A DNA stretch of 64,000 nt from Aureibaculum flavum (lineage in GTDB: Bacteria > Bacteroidota > Bacteroidia > Flavobacteriales > Flavobacteriaceae), in contig NZ_JAEHFJ010000011.1 of assembly GCF_016406085.1 (NCBI RefSeq), positions 1-64,000 of the forward strand. The letters run 5' to 3'. A model generated the notes under the pieces. The model was not told the origin of the DNA. It ran no database searches and was given only the letters and a program-made list of their open reading frames with translations. The position numbers and the translations under genes are program-made. Of the stretch, positions 51,494-59,689 are shown piece by piece; positions within the stretch are counted from its first letter, which is position 1; each line of letters opens with the position of its first letter.

Positions 51494-52954
51494 ATGAAAA
51501 AAATAGTTTTACTAGTTGTCAGTTGCTTTGCATCCGTTTTAGTTTTTGCTCAAGAAAAAATACCAGAAACATCTTATAAAAAGAGGGTGTTAGAAAACGT
51601 TGAAGTAGATATCTTATCTAGTTATTATAGTCAAGATGGTGATAATGCTGCGGTTACTGGAGGTATTGGTACGGAGAAATTGACCGATTTTACACCAACG
51701 ATTACAATTTCAATTCCTTTAAATGATGACGATGTGTTGACTATCGATGCTGGAATCTCAGCTTATACGTCGGCATCTTCAAGTAACTTAGATCCTTTTG
51801 ATAGTTCTGGAGCCTCACAAGGAGGTGATGACGACGACGATGATGATGACGATGATGAAAATTTTCCTACAGAGGCGAATGGTAGCCCATGGGTTGCTTC
51901 ATCAGGAGCTTCTCAAAAAGACACATGGATTAATCTTAATGCAAGCTATAGTCATAGCTCTGATGATAGAAATAAAATTTGGGGAGCTAATGTTAGTTTG
52001 GCCAAAGAATATGATTACTCCTCTATTGGGTTTGGCGGGAGTTATGCACGACTTTTTAATGAGAAAAATACGGAAATTAGTGTCAAAGCAAATGCGTTTT
52101 TCGATACATGGAAACCTGTTTATCCAACTGAAATTGATTCATATAATGAGGCAAATCAAAATCTAAATAATGGTTTTTTCTCAAATATTGATATTTTAGA
52201 TCAATTCGGTGATGTTATAGATAAAAATAGTTCAAACAGTTGGAGTGCTTTTAACACTACATTAGTCGATGATGAAAAACGAAATACCTACTCCTTGTCA
52301 TTAAGTTTTTCTCAAATTTTAAGTAAAAATGCTCAACTATCGGTATTTGTAGATGTGGTTAAGCAAGAAGGATGGCTTTCAAATCCAATGCAGCGTGTTT
52401 ATTTTGGTGATAGAGCCAATTATTATATCGGAAATGCCAGTAGTATTGATAATTATACCTCTAAATCAAATAAAGATGTTTTTCAGTTGGCCGATGATAT
52501 TGAAAGATTACCCAATTCACGATTTAAAACCCCAATAGGAATGCGGTTTAATTATTACTTAAATGAATTTTTAACAGTACGGACTTATTACCGTTATTAT
52601 TCTGATGATTGGGGTGTTTCATCTCACACGGCTAGTGTTGAGTTGCCTATAAAAATTGGAGATAAGTTTACGCTGTACCCCGCATATAGGTATTATAATC
52701 AAACAGCAGCAGATTATTTTGCTCCTTATGAAGAGCATTTTTCTACGCAAACCTATTATACTTCTGACTATGATTTGTCCGAGTTTAATGCGAATCAGTA
52801 TAGTTTCGGAATTAAATACACAGATATTTTCACGAAACTAAAAATTCAAAAATTTGGATTAAAAACTATTGATTTGAGATATAGTTATTACGAAAGAAAT
52901 ACAGGTTTACAATCTGGTATAATTTCGGCAGGTTTTAAATTTGTGATGGATTAA
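51494..52954 (+). CDS. DUF3570 outer-membrane beta-barrel protein
   Basis: 486 residues. A signal peptide (VLLVVSCFASVLVFAQ) is followed by an N-terminal region and many amphipathic strands ending in an aromatic residue, as in outer-membrane barrels (RYSYYERNTGLQSGIISAGF near the end). Residues about 112-123 are an almost pure aspartate run (GGDDDDDDDDDDEN), coded by GAT/GAC repeats that could slip. It closes the thioredoxin-ApbE-DUF4266-DUF3570 cluster. Suspected roles are metal- or electron-related transport, not established. Confidence 0.92.
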   Translation: MKKIVLLVVSCFASVLVFAQEKIPETSYKKRVLENVEVDILSSYYSQDGDNAAVTGGIGTEKLTDFTPTITISIPLNDDDVLTIDAGISAYTSASSSNLDPFDSSGASQGGDDDDDDDDDDENFPTEANGSPWVASSGASQKDTWINLNASYSHSSDDRNKIWGANVSLAKEYDYSSIGFGGSYARLFNEKNTEISVKANAFFDTWKPVYPTEIDSYNEANQNLNNGFFSNIDILDQFGDVIDKNSSNSWSAFNTTLVDDEKRNTYSLSLSFSQILSKNAQLSVFVDVVKQEGWLSNPMQRVYFGDRANYYIGNASSIDNYTSKSNKDVFQLADDIERLPNSRFKTPIGMRFNYYLNEFLTVRTYYRYYSDDWGVSSHTASVELPIKIGDKFTLYPAYRYYNQTAADYFAPYEEHFSTQTYYTSDYDLSEFNANQYSFGIKYTDIFTKLKIQKFGLKTIDLRYSYYERNTGLQSGIISAGFKFVMD

Positions 52955-53220
52955 AAAATGTTTGGTCTGTAAGTAATTTATTAGTGTTTTTTGAATTTTA
53001 AATAAAAATATAATTCGTATTAATAAGTGATTTTATTGATTAAAATTCTAATCAACATCGCTTTGAGGTGATAATAGTGATGGTTTTAGTAATTTTATTT
53101 GAATATAACACACTTGGTCTTTGTGTTAAAAACTATGGATTCAAATGTTAAAGTTTGTAACACATTACAATTTTCATCGTCTATAATACATAGAAGAGTT
53201 TATTAATCAAAAATCCAATT

Positions 53221-53724
53221 ATGCTATCATACATGCCAACTATTACTGAAGACGCAATATCTAATAGATTTAGTGCTATTAAATTTTTAGTAGGTAGTTA
53301 TAGCATTGATGTTTTTAGTTACATACATGCAAAAGGTTGGGTGAAGTCCGGAGAAGGAAATTCTGAATTTGTAATCGAGGATACATTTATTACTGAAAAA
53401 GTAAAGTTGAATAAAGAAAATTACGTTATTAATTTAACTAATACTATTGGTAGTGATGAATGTGATAAAGCATTTCGTTTATTATCGTTGGATATTCCTG
53501 TGGGTAGTATAGAAATATATAAAGGCGAATTTGATAATGAAAGCTTAGTATTTACGAACTTAGAATCGGAGACTAAGGTCAAAGATAAAGTGGGTGAAGA
53601 AGTTTCTTTCAAATTGATTTATAAACCACTTTCAGAAAATGAAAATGAATTGATTGTCGGTTATACCAAGAATAATGGTAAGACTTGGAGACCTTATGTA
53701 AAGAATATTTATAGAAGAAAGTAG
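53221..53724 (+). CDS. Hypothetical protein, lipocalin-like (DUF1579-like) layout
   Basis: 167 residues; a second in-frame Met four codons downstream (53233) is an alternative start. It has no signal peptide and is mostly beta: NRFSAIKFLVGSYSIDVFSY, AKGWVKSGEGNSEFVIEDTF, GSIEIYKGEFDNESLVFTNL, FKLIYKPLSENENELIVG. The layout and the ending resemble DUF1579 domains. Function unknown. The 266 nt before it hold no gene that I can see. Confidence 0.75.
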   Translation: MLSYMPTITEDAISNRFSAIKFLVGSYSIDVFSYIHAKGWVKSGEGNSEFVIEDTFITEKVKLNKENYVINLTNTIGSDECDKAFRLLSLDIPVGSIEIYKGEFDNESLVFTNLESETKVKDKVGEEVSFKLIYKPLSENENELIVGYTKNNGKTWRPYVKNIYRRK

Positions 53725-53751
53725 AGTTATATATCTAAAGATATATAACTC
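53724..53751 (+). terminator. Perfect 12-bp hairpin after the hypothetical gene
   Basis: GAGTTATATATC (53724-53735) pairs exactly with GATATATAACTC (53740-53751) around TAAA. It overlaps the stop codon. There is no T run, so it may be a stability element rather than a terminator. Confidence 0.4.
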
Positions 53752-53811
53752 CACAAGACTTTTGTTATTTGTATTTTACTAATAAGCTATAAGTTTCTAT
53801 TCAGGATCGTG

Positions 53812-55740
53812 TTAAAAATGATATCTAACAAATGCTTCCATAGCTGCGTAATGTGACAATCCGAGCACATCGTATAAGCTAGCAGTCTCTTTATTTCTAT
53901 CTTCTGCACGTTGCCAAAACTCTCTACTATCTGCTCCTTGGAAAACCACACCATCTTTTTGAGATTGATGTTTAAAGATACCTTTACGTTTTTCTAAAAC
54001 CTGATCCGGTCCCATAGGCACAGCCATTTCTATCTCGTCAATACCCCATTCTTGCCATGCTCCTCTATATAACCAAACCCAACAATCTTCCATGAATTTT
54101 TTAGGTTTTAATTCTTTTAAGGCAGCAAAAACAGAATCTAAACATACTTTATGAGTGCCATGTGGATCTGCTAAATCACCAGCAGCATATATTTGATGTG
54201 GTTTAATTTTTTCAATTAAATCAGAAGTAATTTTGATATCAGCTTTACCTAGCGGATTTTTTTCTACGGTACCTGTTTCATAAAAAGGCAATTCCATAAA
54301 GTGAATTTGCTCATCTGGAATACCGATGAAATGACAAGTCGCTCGTGCCTCACCTTTTCTAATGATCCCTTTTATATATCTAACTTCTGGCGTGTCTATT
54401 TCACTAGATTTCTTATTTTTTAAAAATTCTGCAGCTTTTTTATAAATATTTTCCGCCTCTTTGTTTTCAATATTAAACGTATCGTTATAGTCACATACAA
54501 AACGAGCAAAACGTAATGCCTCATCATCTGCAACAGCAATATTTCCTGAGGTTTGGTAACCTACATGAACTTCGTGTCCTTGCTCATGTAATCTTTTAAA
54601 TGTACCACCCATACTAATAATATCATCATCAGGGTGTGGACTAAAAATTAGTACACGTTTTTTAGCAGGTTCAGCACGTTCGGGTCTTTTGCTATCATCT
54701 GCATTGGGTTTACCACCTGGCCAACCAGTAATGGTGTTTTGTAGTTTGTTGAATATTTTAATGTTGATATCATATGCAGGACCAGAATCTGCTAATAAAT
54801 CACTCATACCATTCTCTATATAATCGGCATCAGTTAACATTAAAATTGGTTTCTTTAAGTATAGAGCAAGACTCAGTACTGCTTTTCTAATAAGTCTATC
54901 CGTCCAAACAATTTTTTCAACTAACCAAGGTGTATTGATTCTTGTTAATTTAGAAGCCGCTTCTTTGTCTAAAACAAAAGTAGCATTATCATGTTCTTGC
55001 AAAAATGATGCAGGTACACTGCTGGTCACTTCACTTTCCGTAGAAGCCTTTATTATATTAGATTTTCTCTCACCCCAAGCTAAAAGAATAACTCTTTTGG
55101 CCTCCATTATTTTTTTAACCCCTAGTGTAATTGCTGTTCTAGGTGTGTTTTCTAATCCAGAAAAATCGCCACTAGCAGCAACTCTTGTAATATGGTCTAA
55201 AGCAACCAAACGTGTTTTAGAATTCTGAAGCGATCCAGATTCATTAAAACCGATATGCCCATTACCACCAATACCTAAAATTTGTAAATCAAGACCACCT
55301 AAAGCTTCAATTTTATTTTCATATTGATCACAATAATTAGCAATTTCAGCTTTAGACAAGGTGCCATCTGGAACATGATGATTTTCAGGTAAAATATCTA
55401 CATGATTAAATAAGTGCTCTTTCATAAAACGGACATAGCTATTTACAGAATCAGGTTCCATTGGGTAGTATTCATCTAAATTAAATGAAACTACATTTTT
55501 AAAACTTAAGCCTTCTTCTTTATGCAAACGTACTAATTCCGCATATAAACTTTTTGGTGAAGAACCTGTTGCTAGTCCTAAAATACAAGGTTGCTTTTGA
55601 GCTTGTTTAACACGAATTAGATCTGCTATTTCTTGAGCAACTGCCTTAGAGGCAGTAGTAGAATTCTCGTAAACAACGGTGCCTATGTTTTCAAATCTTT
55701 TTTCGAATCCTGTTGCTTTGTCGATACTACTTTTTAACAT
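53812..55740 (-). CDS. nagB: Glucosamine-6-phosphate deaminase fused to a PIG-L/LmbE-like domain
   Basis: 642 residues. The N-terminal 270 residues are NagB (FNLDEYYPMEPDSVNSYVRF, GIGGNGHIGFNESGS, AITLGVKKIMEAKRVILLAW), which converts glucosamine 6-phosphate to fructose 6-phosphate and ammonia. From about residue 365 follows a PIG-L/LmbE-type zinc deacetylase-like domain (FSPHPDDDIISMGGTF, DLADPHGTHKVCLDS). Single-domain NagB is 260-270 aa; the fusion is common in Bacteroidota. The second domain may deacetylate an amino-sugar substrate, which would feed the first. Last gene of the LacI-kinase-nagB transcript. Confidence 0.95.
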   Translation of the reverse strand: MLKSSIDKATGFEKRFENIGTVVYENSTTASKAVAQEIADLIRVKQAQKQPCILGLATGSSPKSLYAELVRLHKEEGLSFKNVVSFNLDEYYPMEPDSVNSYVRFMKEHLFNHVDILPENHHVPDGTLSKAEIANYCDQYENKIEALGGLDLQILGIGGNGHIGFNESGSLQNSKTRLVALDHITRVAASGDFSGLENTPRTAITLGVKKIMEAKRVILLAWGERKSNIIKASTESEVTSSVPASFLQEHDNATFVLDKEAASKLTRINTPWLVEKIVWTDRLIRKAVLSLALYLKKPILMLTDADYIENGMSDLLADSGPAYDINIKIFNKLQNTITGWPGGKPNADDSKRPERAEPAKKRVLIFSPHPDDDIISMGGTFKRLHEQGHEVHVGYQTSGNIAVADDEALRFARFVCDYNDTFNIENKEAENIYKKAAEFLKNKKSSEIDTPEVRYIKGIIRKGEARATCHFIGIPDEQIHFMELPFYETGTVEKNPLGKADIKITSDLIEKIKPHQIYAAGDLADPHGTHKVCLDSVFAALKELKPKKFMEDCWVWLYRGAWQEWGIDEIEMAVPMGPDQVLEKRKGIFKHQSQKDGVVFQGADSREFWQRAEDRNKETASLYDVLGLSHYAAMEAFVRYHF

Positions 55741-55776
55741 AATAATGTGGGTTGTTTTTAAAGATTAATTTTAGTT

Positions 55777-56847
55777 TTATAACTGTTCTGTTTTTTCGGT
55801 AAAACTTTGAATGAGTTTAAATTGATTTTTAGCACGATCTAAATTGTGCTCGGGATATTTTGTTTTGTAATAGATATCATTATTTAGATAATCTGTTAAA
55901 AAACGTAAGCCCATTATAAACATCATAGTTTTGGCACTTAAAGGCAAATATCGTAATTCTATTGCAGATAAAGAAGCTTTCATTTGTTTTAAAAAGCCTT
56001 TTTTATAAGCATTATAATAGTCTAGATTAAACGTAACTAGATCTAAATTAGTTTCATCTTCAGCAGCCGTATTACAAATGGTTCTAATAGCATCTCCAAA
56101 GTCATAATGTACAATACCTGGCATTACCGTATCCGTATCAATAAGACATAAACCTTTATTTTTTTTATTAAATAAAGCATTTGATATTTTTGTGTCATTA
56201 TGAGTAACTCTAAGCTTAATTTCTCCAGACTCTTTTAGCTTCTGAATAACATGCATTTCTTCTTTTGAATCTTCAACAAGTTTTATATATTTTTTGGCAT
56301 TTTCTAACCTTTCTGATGAAGCTATTTTAAAAGCGTCATTAAACTGTTCATAGCGAAACGACATATCATGAAATTTAGGAATGACTTCCACTAATTTTGA
56401 AGGATCAAAGTCGCTTGTAAGTGTCAGAAATTTTCCTAGTAAACGCCCGCCTTCATAGGCTATTTCTTTATTAGTAACTATTTCATGAGTTACGCTGTTG
56501 TCGATAAAATACATCAAGTTCCAGAAATTTCCTCCTTCATCTTTGAGGTAAGAACCTCCTGTTTTAGTTTTTGCGAACGTGAGCACACGACGTTTACGTT
56601 TTTTTGAAGAGAGGTCTTTCAATTTTTCTTGAATATGATTACTAACGGCAACTTTGTTTTCAATAAGACCTGGAACATCTTTAAAAACACCATGATTGAT
56701 ACGTTGTAAGACAAAATATGGCTTCTCTTTAGTTATCACTAAATAAGTGTCATTGATGTGACCAGATGCTAATTCTTTAAAAGATTGAAATTCGCCATTA
56801 TGTTGAAATTGTTCGAAGGTTTTTTTTATTTTTTTGACTAACAACAT
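55777..56847 (-). CDS. Phosphotransferase (APH/choline-kinase fold), probable amino-sugar kinase
   Basis: 356 residues. The APH-like kinase fold is seen in FQSFKELASGHINDTYLVI (glycine-rich loop), the catalytic HNDTKISNALFN and metal-binding CLIDTDTVMPGIVHYDFGDA. Members related to this include NahK, which phosphorylates N-acetylhexosamines at C1. The placement between the LacI gene and nagB (36-43 nt gaps) suggests an amino-sugar substrate. The exact substrate cannot be read from sequence. Confidence 0.88.
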   Translation of the reverse strand: MLLVKKIKKTFEQFQHNGEFQSFKELASGHINDTYLVITKEKPYFVLQRINHGVFKDVPGLIENKVAVSNHIQEKLKDLSSKKRKRRVLTFAKTKTGGSYLKDEGGNFWNLMYFIDNSVTHEIVTNKEIAYEGGRLLGKFLTLTSDFDPSKLVEVIPKFHDMSFRYEQFNDAFKIASSERLENAKKYIKLVEDSKEEMHVIQKLKESGEIKLRVTHNDTKISNALFNKKNKGLCLIDTDTVMPGIVHYDFGDAIRTICNTAAEDETNLDLVTFNLDYYNAYKKGFLKQMKASLSAIELRYLPLSAKTMMFIMGLRFLTDYLNNDIYYKTKYPEHNLDRAKNQFKLIQSFTEKTEQL

Positions 56848-56889
56848 ATTTTAGTTTTAGAGATAAAAGGTGGTACTGTAAAATTGCGA

Positions 56890-57909
56890 TTATTTTTGAG
56901 AAGATTGACGTTCTATTAAATTAGAGTCCATTATTAGAGTCTCCTCTCGTAACAAACCAGTTTCATTTTTTATATTTTTTATTAATAAATCTGTTGCCGC
57001 TTTTCCCATTTCAAATCCGGGTTGGTTAATTGTGGTTAAGGTGGGGTTAATAACTGTTGAAATAGGTTCATTGCTAAATCCCACAATAGCTACGTCATCT
57101 GGTATTTTAATTTCATTCTCAATTAAACATTTTATTGCTCCTATCGCAGCGACGTCATTTGCAGAAAATATGGCATCAAAAACGACACCTTTATCTAATA
57201 ATTTTTTAACATTATCAATGCCATCTTGCTCCATTAATCTAGAGCTTATTAAATATTCGTCTCGAAAAGGAATACCATTTTTCTTAAGAGCTTCTTTATA
57301 GCCTCTAAAACGGTTCTTGTAAATTTCGAGTTCTTGAGGCCCCGAAAAATGTACAATATTTTTACATCCTTTGGTAATTAAATGCTGAGTGGCATCATAC
57401 CCGCCTTTAAAATCATCAATAAGTACATTGTTAGTGCCGGGAATATTACAATGTCTATCAAAAAAAACCAACGGAATTCCTCTATTTTTTAAACCTTCTA
57501 AATGCTCATAGTCCATTGTTTCCATTGAAATTGAAATCAATACGCCATCTACTCTGTTGGCAGCTAAGGTTTCTAAAATGTTTTTTTCTCTTTCTAATTG
57601 TTCTAATGATTGACAAATGATAACACTGAATCCGGCTTGGTATGCCGTTTCTTCGATACCTTGAATTACAGAAGAAAAAAAATGACGTGATATTCTAGGT
57701 ACAACAACACCAATGGTGTTGGTTACGTTTTTACGTAAATTGGAAGCTAAGAGATTACGCTGATAGCCCATTTCTTGAGCTACTTTTAAAATTTTTTCCT
57801 TTGTTTTTTTGGTCACCCTTGGGCTGTCATTTAAAGCTCTTGAAACTGTAGAACTATTAATGTTCAAGGCTTTTGCGATATCATGTATTGTGACTTTATT
57901 TATATTCAT
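56890..57909 (-). CDS. LacI/GalR-family regulator of the amino-sugar and uronate genes
   Basis: 339 residues. HTH at about 5-30 (TIHDIAKALNINSSTVSRAL) followed by the hinge (VTKKTKEKILKVAQEMGYQR) and an effector domain of the periplasmic-binding type (IGVVVPRISRHFFSSVI to the end). It opens the minus-strand transcript LacI-kinase-nagB and is divergent from kduI. A perfect 32-bp palindrome (57955-57986) lies 45 bp from its ATG in the shared promoter region and is the natural operator, allowing control of both directions. The inducer is unknown; a uronate or amino-sugar intermediate is likely. Confidence 0.94.
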   Translation of the reverse strand: MNINKVTIHDIAKALNINSSTVSRALNDSPRVTKKTKEKILKVAQEMGYQRNLLASNLRKNVTNTIGVVVPRISRHFFSSVIQGIEETAYQAGFSVIICQSLEQLEREKNILETLAANRVDGVLISISMETMDYEHLEGLKNRGIPLVFFDRHCNIPGTNNVLIDDFKGGYDATQHLITKGCKNIVHFSGPQELEIYKNRFRGYKEALKKNGIPFRDEYLISSRLMEQDGIDNVKKLLDKGVVFDAIFSANDVAAIGAIKCLIENEIKIPDDVAIVGFSNEPISTVINPTLTTINQPGFEMGKAATDLLIKNIKNETGLLREETLIMDSNLIERQSSQK

Positions 57910-57954
57910 CTAGGATTAATCTTTCTCGGTTAAAGATATGACAAATGTAACAAT

Positions 57955-57986
57955 AATTAAAAATACAATCGATTGTATTTTTAATT
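57955..57986. promoter_or_regulatory. Perfect 32-bp palindrome, probable LacI operator
   Basis: The palindrome is centred at 57970/57971, with core ACAATCGATTGT and arms rich in A/T. The central CG and even symmetry are typical of LacI-family operators. It covers the -33 element of the kduI promoter, so bound repressor would block RNA polymerase. The next bases outward do not match. Confidence 0.8.
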
Positions 57987-58003
57987 GATTTTTTGTATGT
58001 TTG
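57973..58003 (+). promoter_or_regulatory. Promoter of kduI
   Basis: TTG at 57973-57975, inside the palindrome, and TATGTTTG at 57996-58003 are separated by 20 nt. The start of transcription near 58009 leaves a leader of about 17 nt before ATG 58026. Confidence 0.7.
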
Positions 58004-58025
58004 CATAACAATCAAATTATATAAA

Positions 58026-58868
58026 ATGAAAACACAATACACAACTAGGTATGCAGCATCACCACAAGATGTTAAATCTTATGACACTACTAGATTAAGA
58101 GAAGAGTTTTTAATTGACAATTTAATGCAGTCGGATAAGATTGAGTTAGTATATTCTCATTATGATAGATTTATAACAGGAAGTGCTGTGCCAACTAAAA
58201 CTCCTTTAAAATTAGAAACCATTGACGCTTTAAAAGCGGAATTTTTTCTTGCTAGAAGAGAATTAGGAATTATAAATATTGGTGCATCCGGAACAGTAAC
58301 TATAGACGGAACGGTATATGAATTAGATAATAAAGAAGCTTTGTATGTTGGTCAAGGAAATAAGGAGGTTATCTTTTCAAGTAAATCAGCTGAAAATCCA
58401 GCTATGTTTTATTTAAATTCAACGCCTGCACACAAAGCATTTCCAAATAAAAAAATAGGTATTAAAGATGTTGAGGTAGTAGAATTAGGTGCTCCAGAAA
58501 CTGCAAATGCACGTACGTTAAGAAAATACATAGTAAATAGTGTAGTAGATGTTTGTCAGTTACAAATGGGAATGACTACTTTAAAATCAGGAAGTTCTTG
58601 GAACACGATGCCAGCCCATGTACATGATAGAAGAATGGAAGTTTATTTTTATTTTGAAGTTCCAGAAGATCAAGCGGTATGTCATTTTATGGGGCAACCT
58701 CAAGAAACAAGACATATTTGGATGGGTAATAATGAAGCTGTAATATCTCCACCATGGTCTATTCATTCAGGTTCAGGTACAAGTAGCTATACTTTTATTT
58801 GGGGAATGGCTGGTGAAAACCTAGATTATGGAGATATGGATCATTGTAAAATAAACGAATTAAAATAA
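58026..58868 (+). CDS. kduI: 5-dehydro-4-deoxy-D-glucuronate isomerase
   Basis: 280 residues from ATG 58026. The open frame reaches back to 57993, but this overlaps the promoter. KduI isomerises 5-keto-4-deoxyuronate, released from unsaturated uronates, to 3-deoxy-D-glycero-2,5-hexodiulosonate. The cupin metal site is in PAHVHDRRMEVYFYFE; other typical parts are REEFLIDNLM, FFLARRELGIINIGASG and SGSGTSSYTFIWGMAGEN. kduD follows by 9 nt. Confidence 0.96.
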   Translation: MKTQYTTRYAASPQDVKSYDTTRLREEFLIDNLMQSDKIELVYSHYDRFITGSAVPTKTPLKLETIDALKAEFFLARRELGIINIGASGTVTIDGTVYELDNKEALYVGQGNKEVIFSSKSAENPAMFYLNSTPAHKAFPNKKIGIKDVEVVELGAPETANARTLRKYIVNSVVDVCQLQMGMTTLKSGSSWNTMPAHVHDRRMEVYFYFEVPEDQAVCHFMGQPQETRHIWMGNNEAVISPPWSIHSGSGTSSYTFIWGMAGENLDYGDMDHCKINELK

Positions 58869-58877
58869 AAATAAATT

Positions 58878-59666
58878 ATGTCAATTAACTTATTTGATTT
58901 AACAGGAAAAGTAGCTTTAGTCACTGGGGCCGTTCATGGTTTAGGAATGGCAATGGCCAAAGGATTGGGTAGTGCAGGTGCAACAATTGTAGTAAACAAT
59001 CATTCAAAAGATTCATTAGAAAATGCCGTTGCTGAATATAAATCATGTGGTTTTAATGCATATGGTTATGTGTTTGATGTTACTGATGAAAAGGCCGTTA
59101 TGGAAGCTGTTTCAAAGATAGAAGCTGAAGTTGGTCCTATAGATATTTTGGTAAATAATGCCGGAATTATTAAAAGAACACCTATTGTTGATATGGAAGT
59201 TGTCGATTTTAAAGCGGTAATTGATGTAGATTTAGTTGGTCCGTTTATAGTTTCTAAACATGTAGCTAAAGGAATGATAAAAAGAGGAGGTGGAAAAATT
59301 ATTAATATCTGTTCTATGATGAGCGAACTAGGTAGAGATACTGTTAGTGCATATGCCGCCGCCAAAGGAGGTTTGAAAATGCTAACTAAGAGTATGGCTA
59401 CGGAATGGGCAAAATTTAATATTCAAACTAATGGAATTGGTCCGGGTTATTTTGCAACCAGTCAAACAGCTCCAATTAGAGTTGATGGACATCCGTTTAA
59501 CGAGTTTATCATAAAAAGAACACCAGCGGCAAGATGGGGAGATCCTGAAGATTTACAAGGAACGGCCATCTTTTTAAGTTCAAAAGCGAGTGACTTTGTT
59601 AATGGGCATGTAGTTTATGTTGATGGAGGTATTTTGGCTACTATAGGGAAACCAGCTAATGAGTAA
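58878..59666 (+). CDS. kduD: 2-deoxy-D-gluconate 3-dehydrogenase (KduD-type SDR)
   Basis: 262 residues. A classical short-chain dehydrogenase: NAD(P)-binding VTGAVHGLGMAMA, NNAGI, and catalytic Tyr/Lys in YAAAKGG. KduD reduces the KduI product to 2-keto-3-deoxygluconate. The assignment depends on pairing with kduI, since gluconate 5-dehydrogenases have the same motifs. The DUF4861 gene follows 23 nt later. Confidence 0.93.
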   Translation: MSINLFDLTGKVALVTGAVHGLGMAMAKGLGSAGATIVVNNHSKDSLENAVAEYKSCGFNAYGYVFDVTDEKAVMEAVSKIEAEVGPIDILVNNAGIIKRTPIVDMEVVDFKAVIDVDLVGPFIVSKHVAKGMIKRGGGKIINICSMMSELGRDTVSAYAAAKGGLKMLTKSMATEWAKFNIQTNGIGPGYFATSQTAPIRVDGHPFNEFIIKRTPAARWGDPEDLQGTAIFLSSKASDFVNGHVVYVDGGILATIGKPANE

Positions 59667-59689
59667 TAATATTAAAACGATAATTTATT

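Noticed and set aside
51798-52166. Second-frame open reading frame within the DUF3570 gene
   Set aside because: It is a shadow frame created by the GAT/GAC run and the codon bias of the DUF3570 gene.
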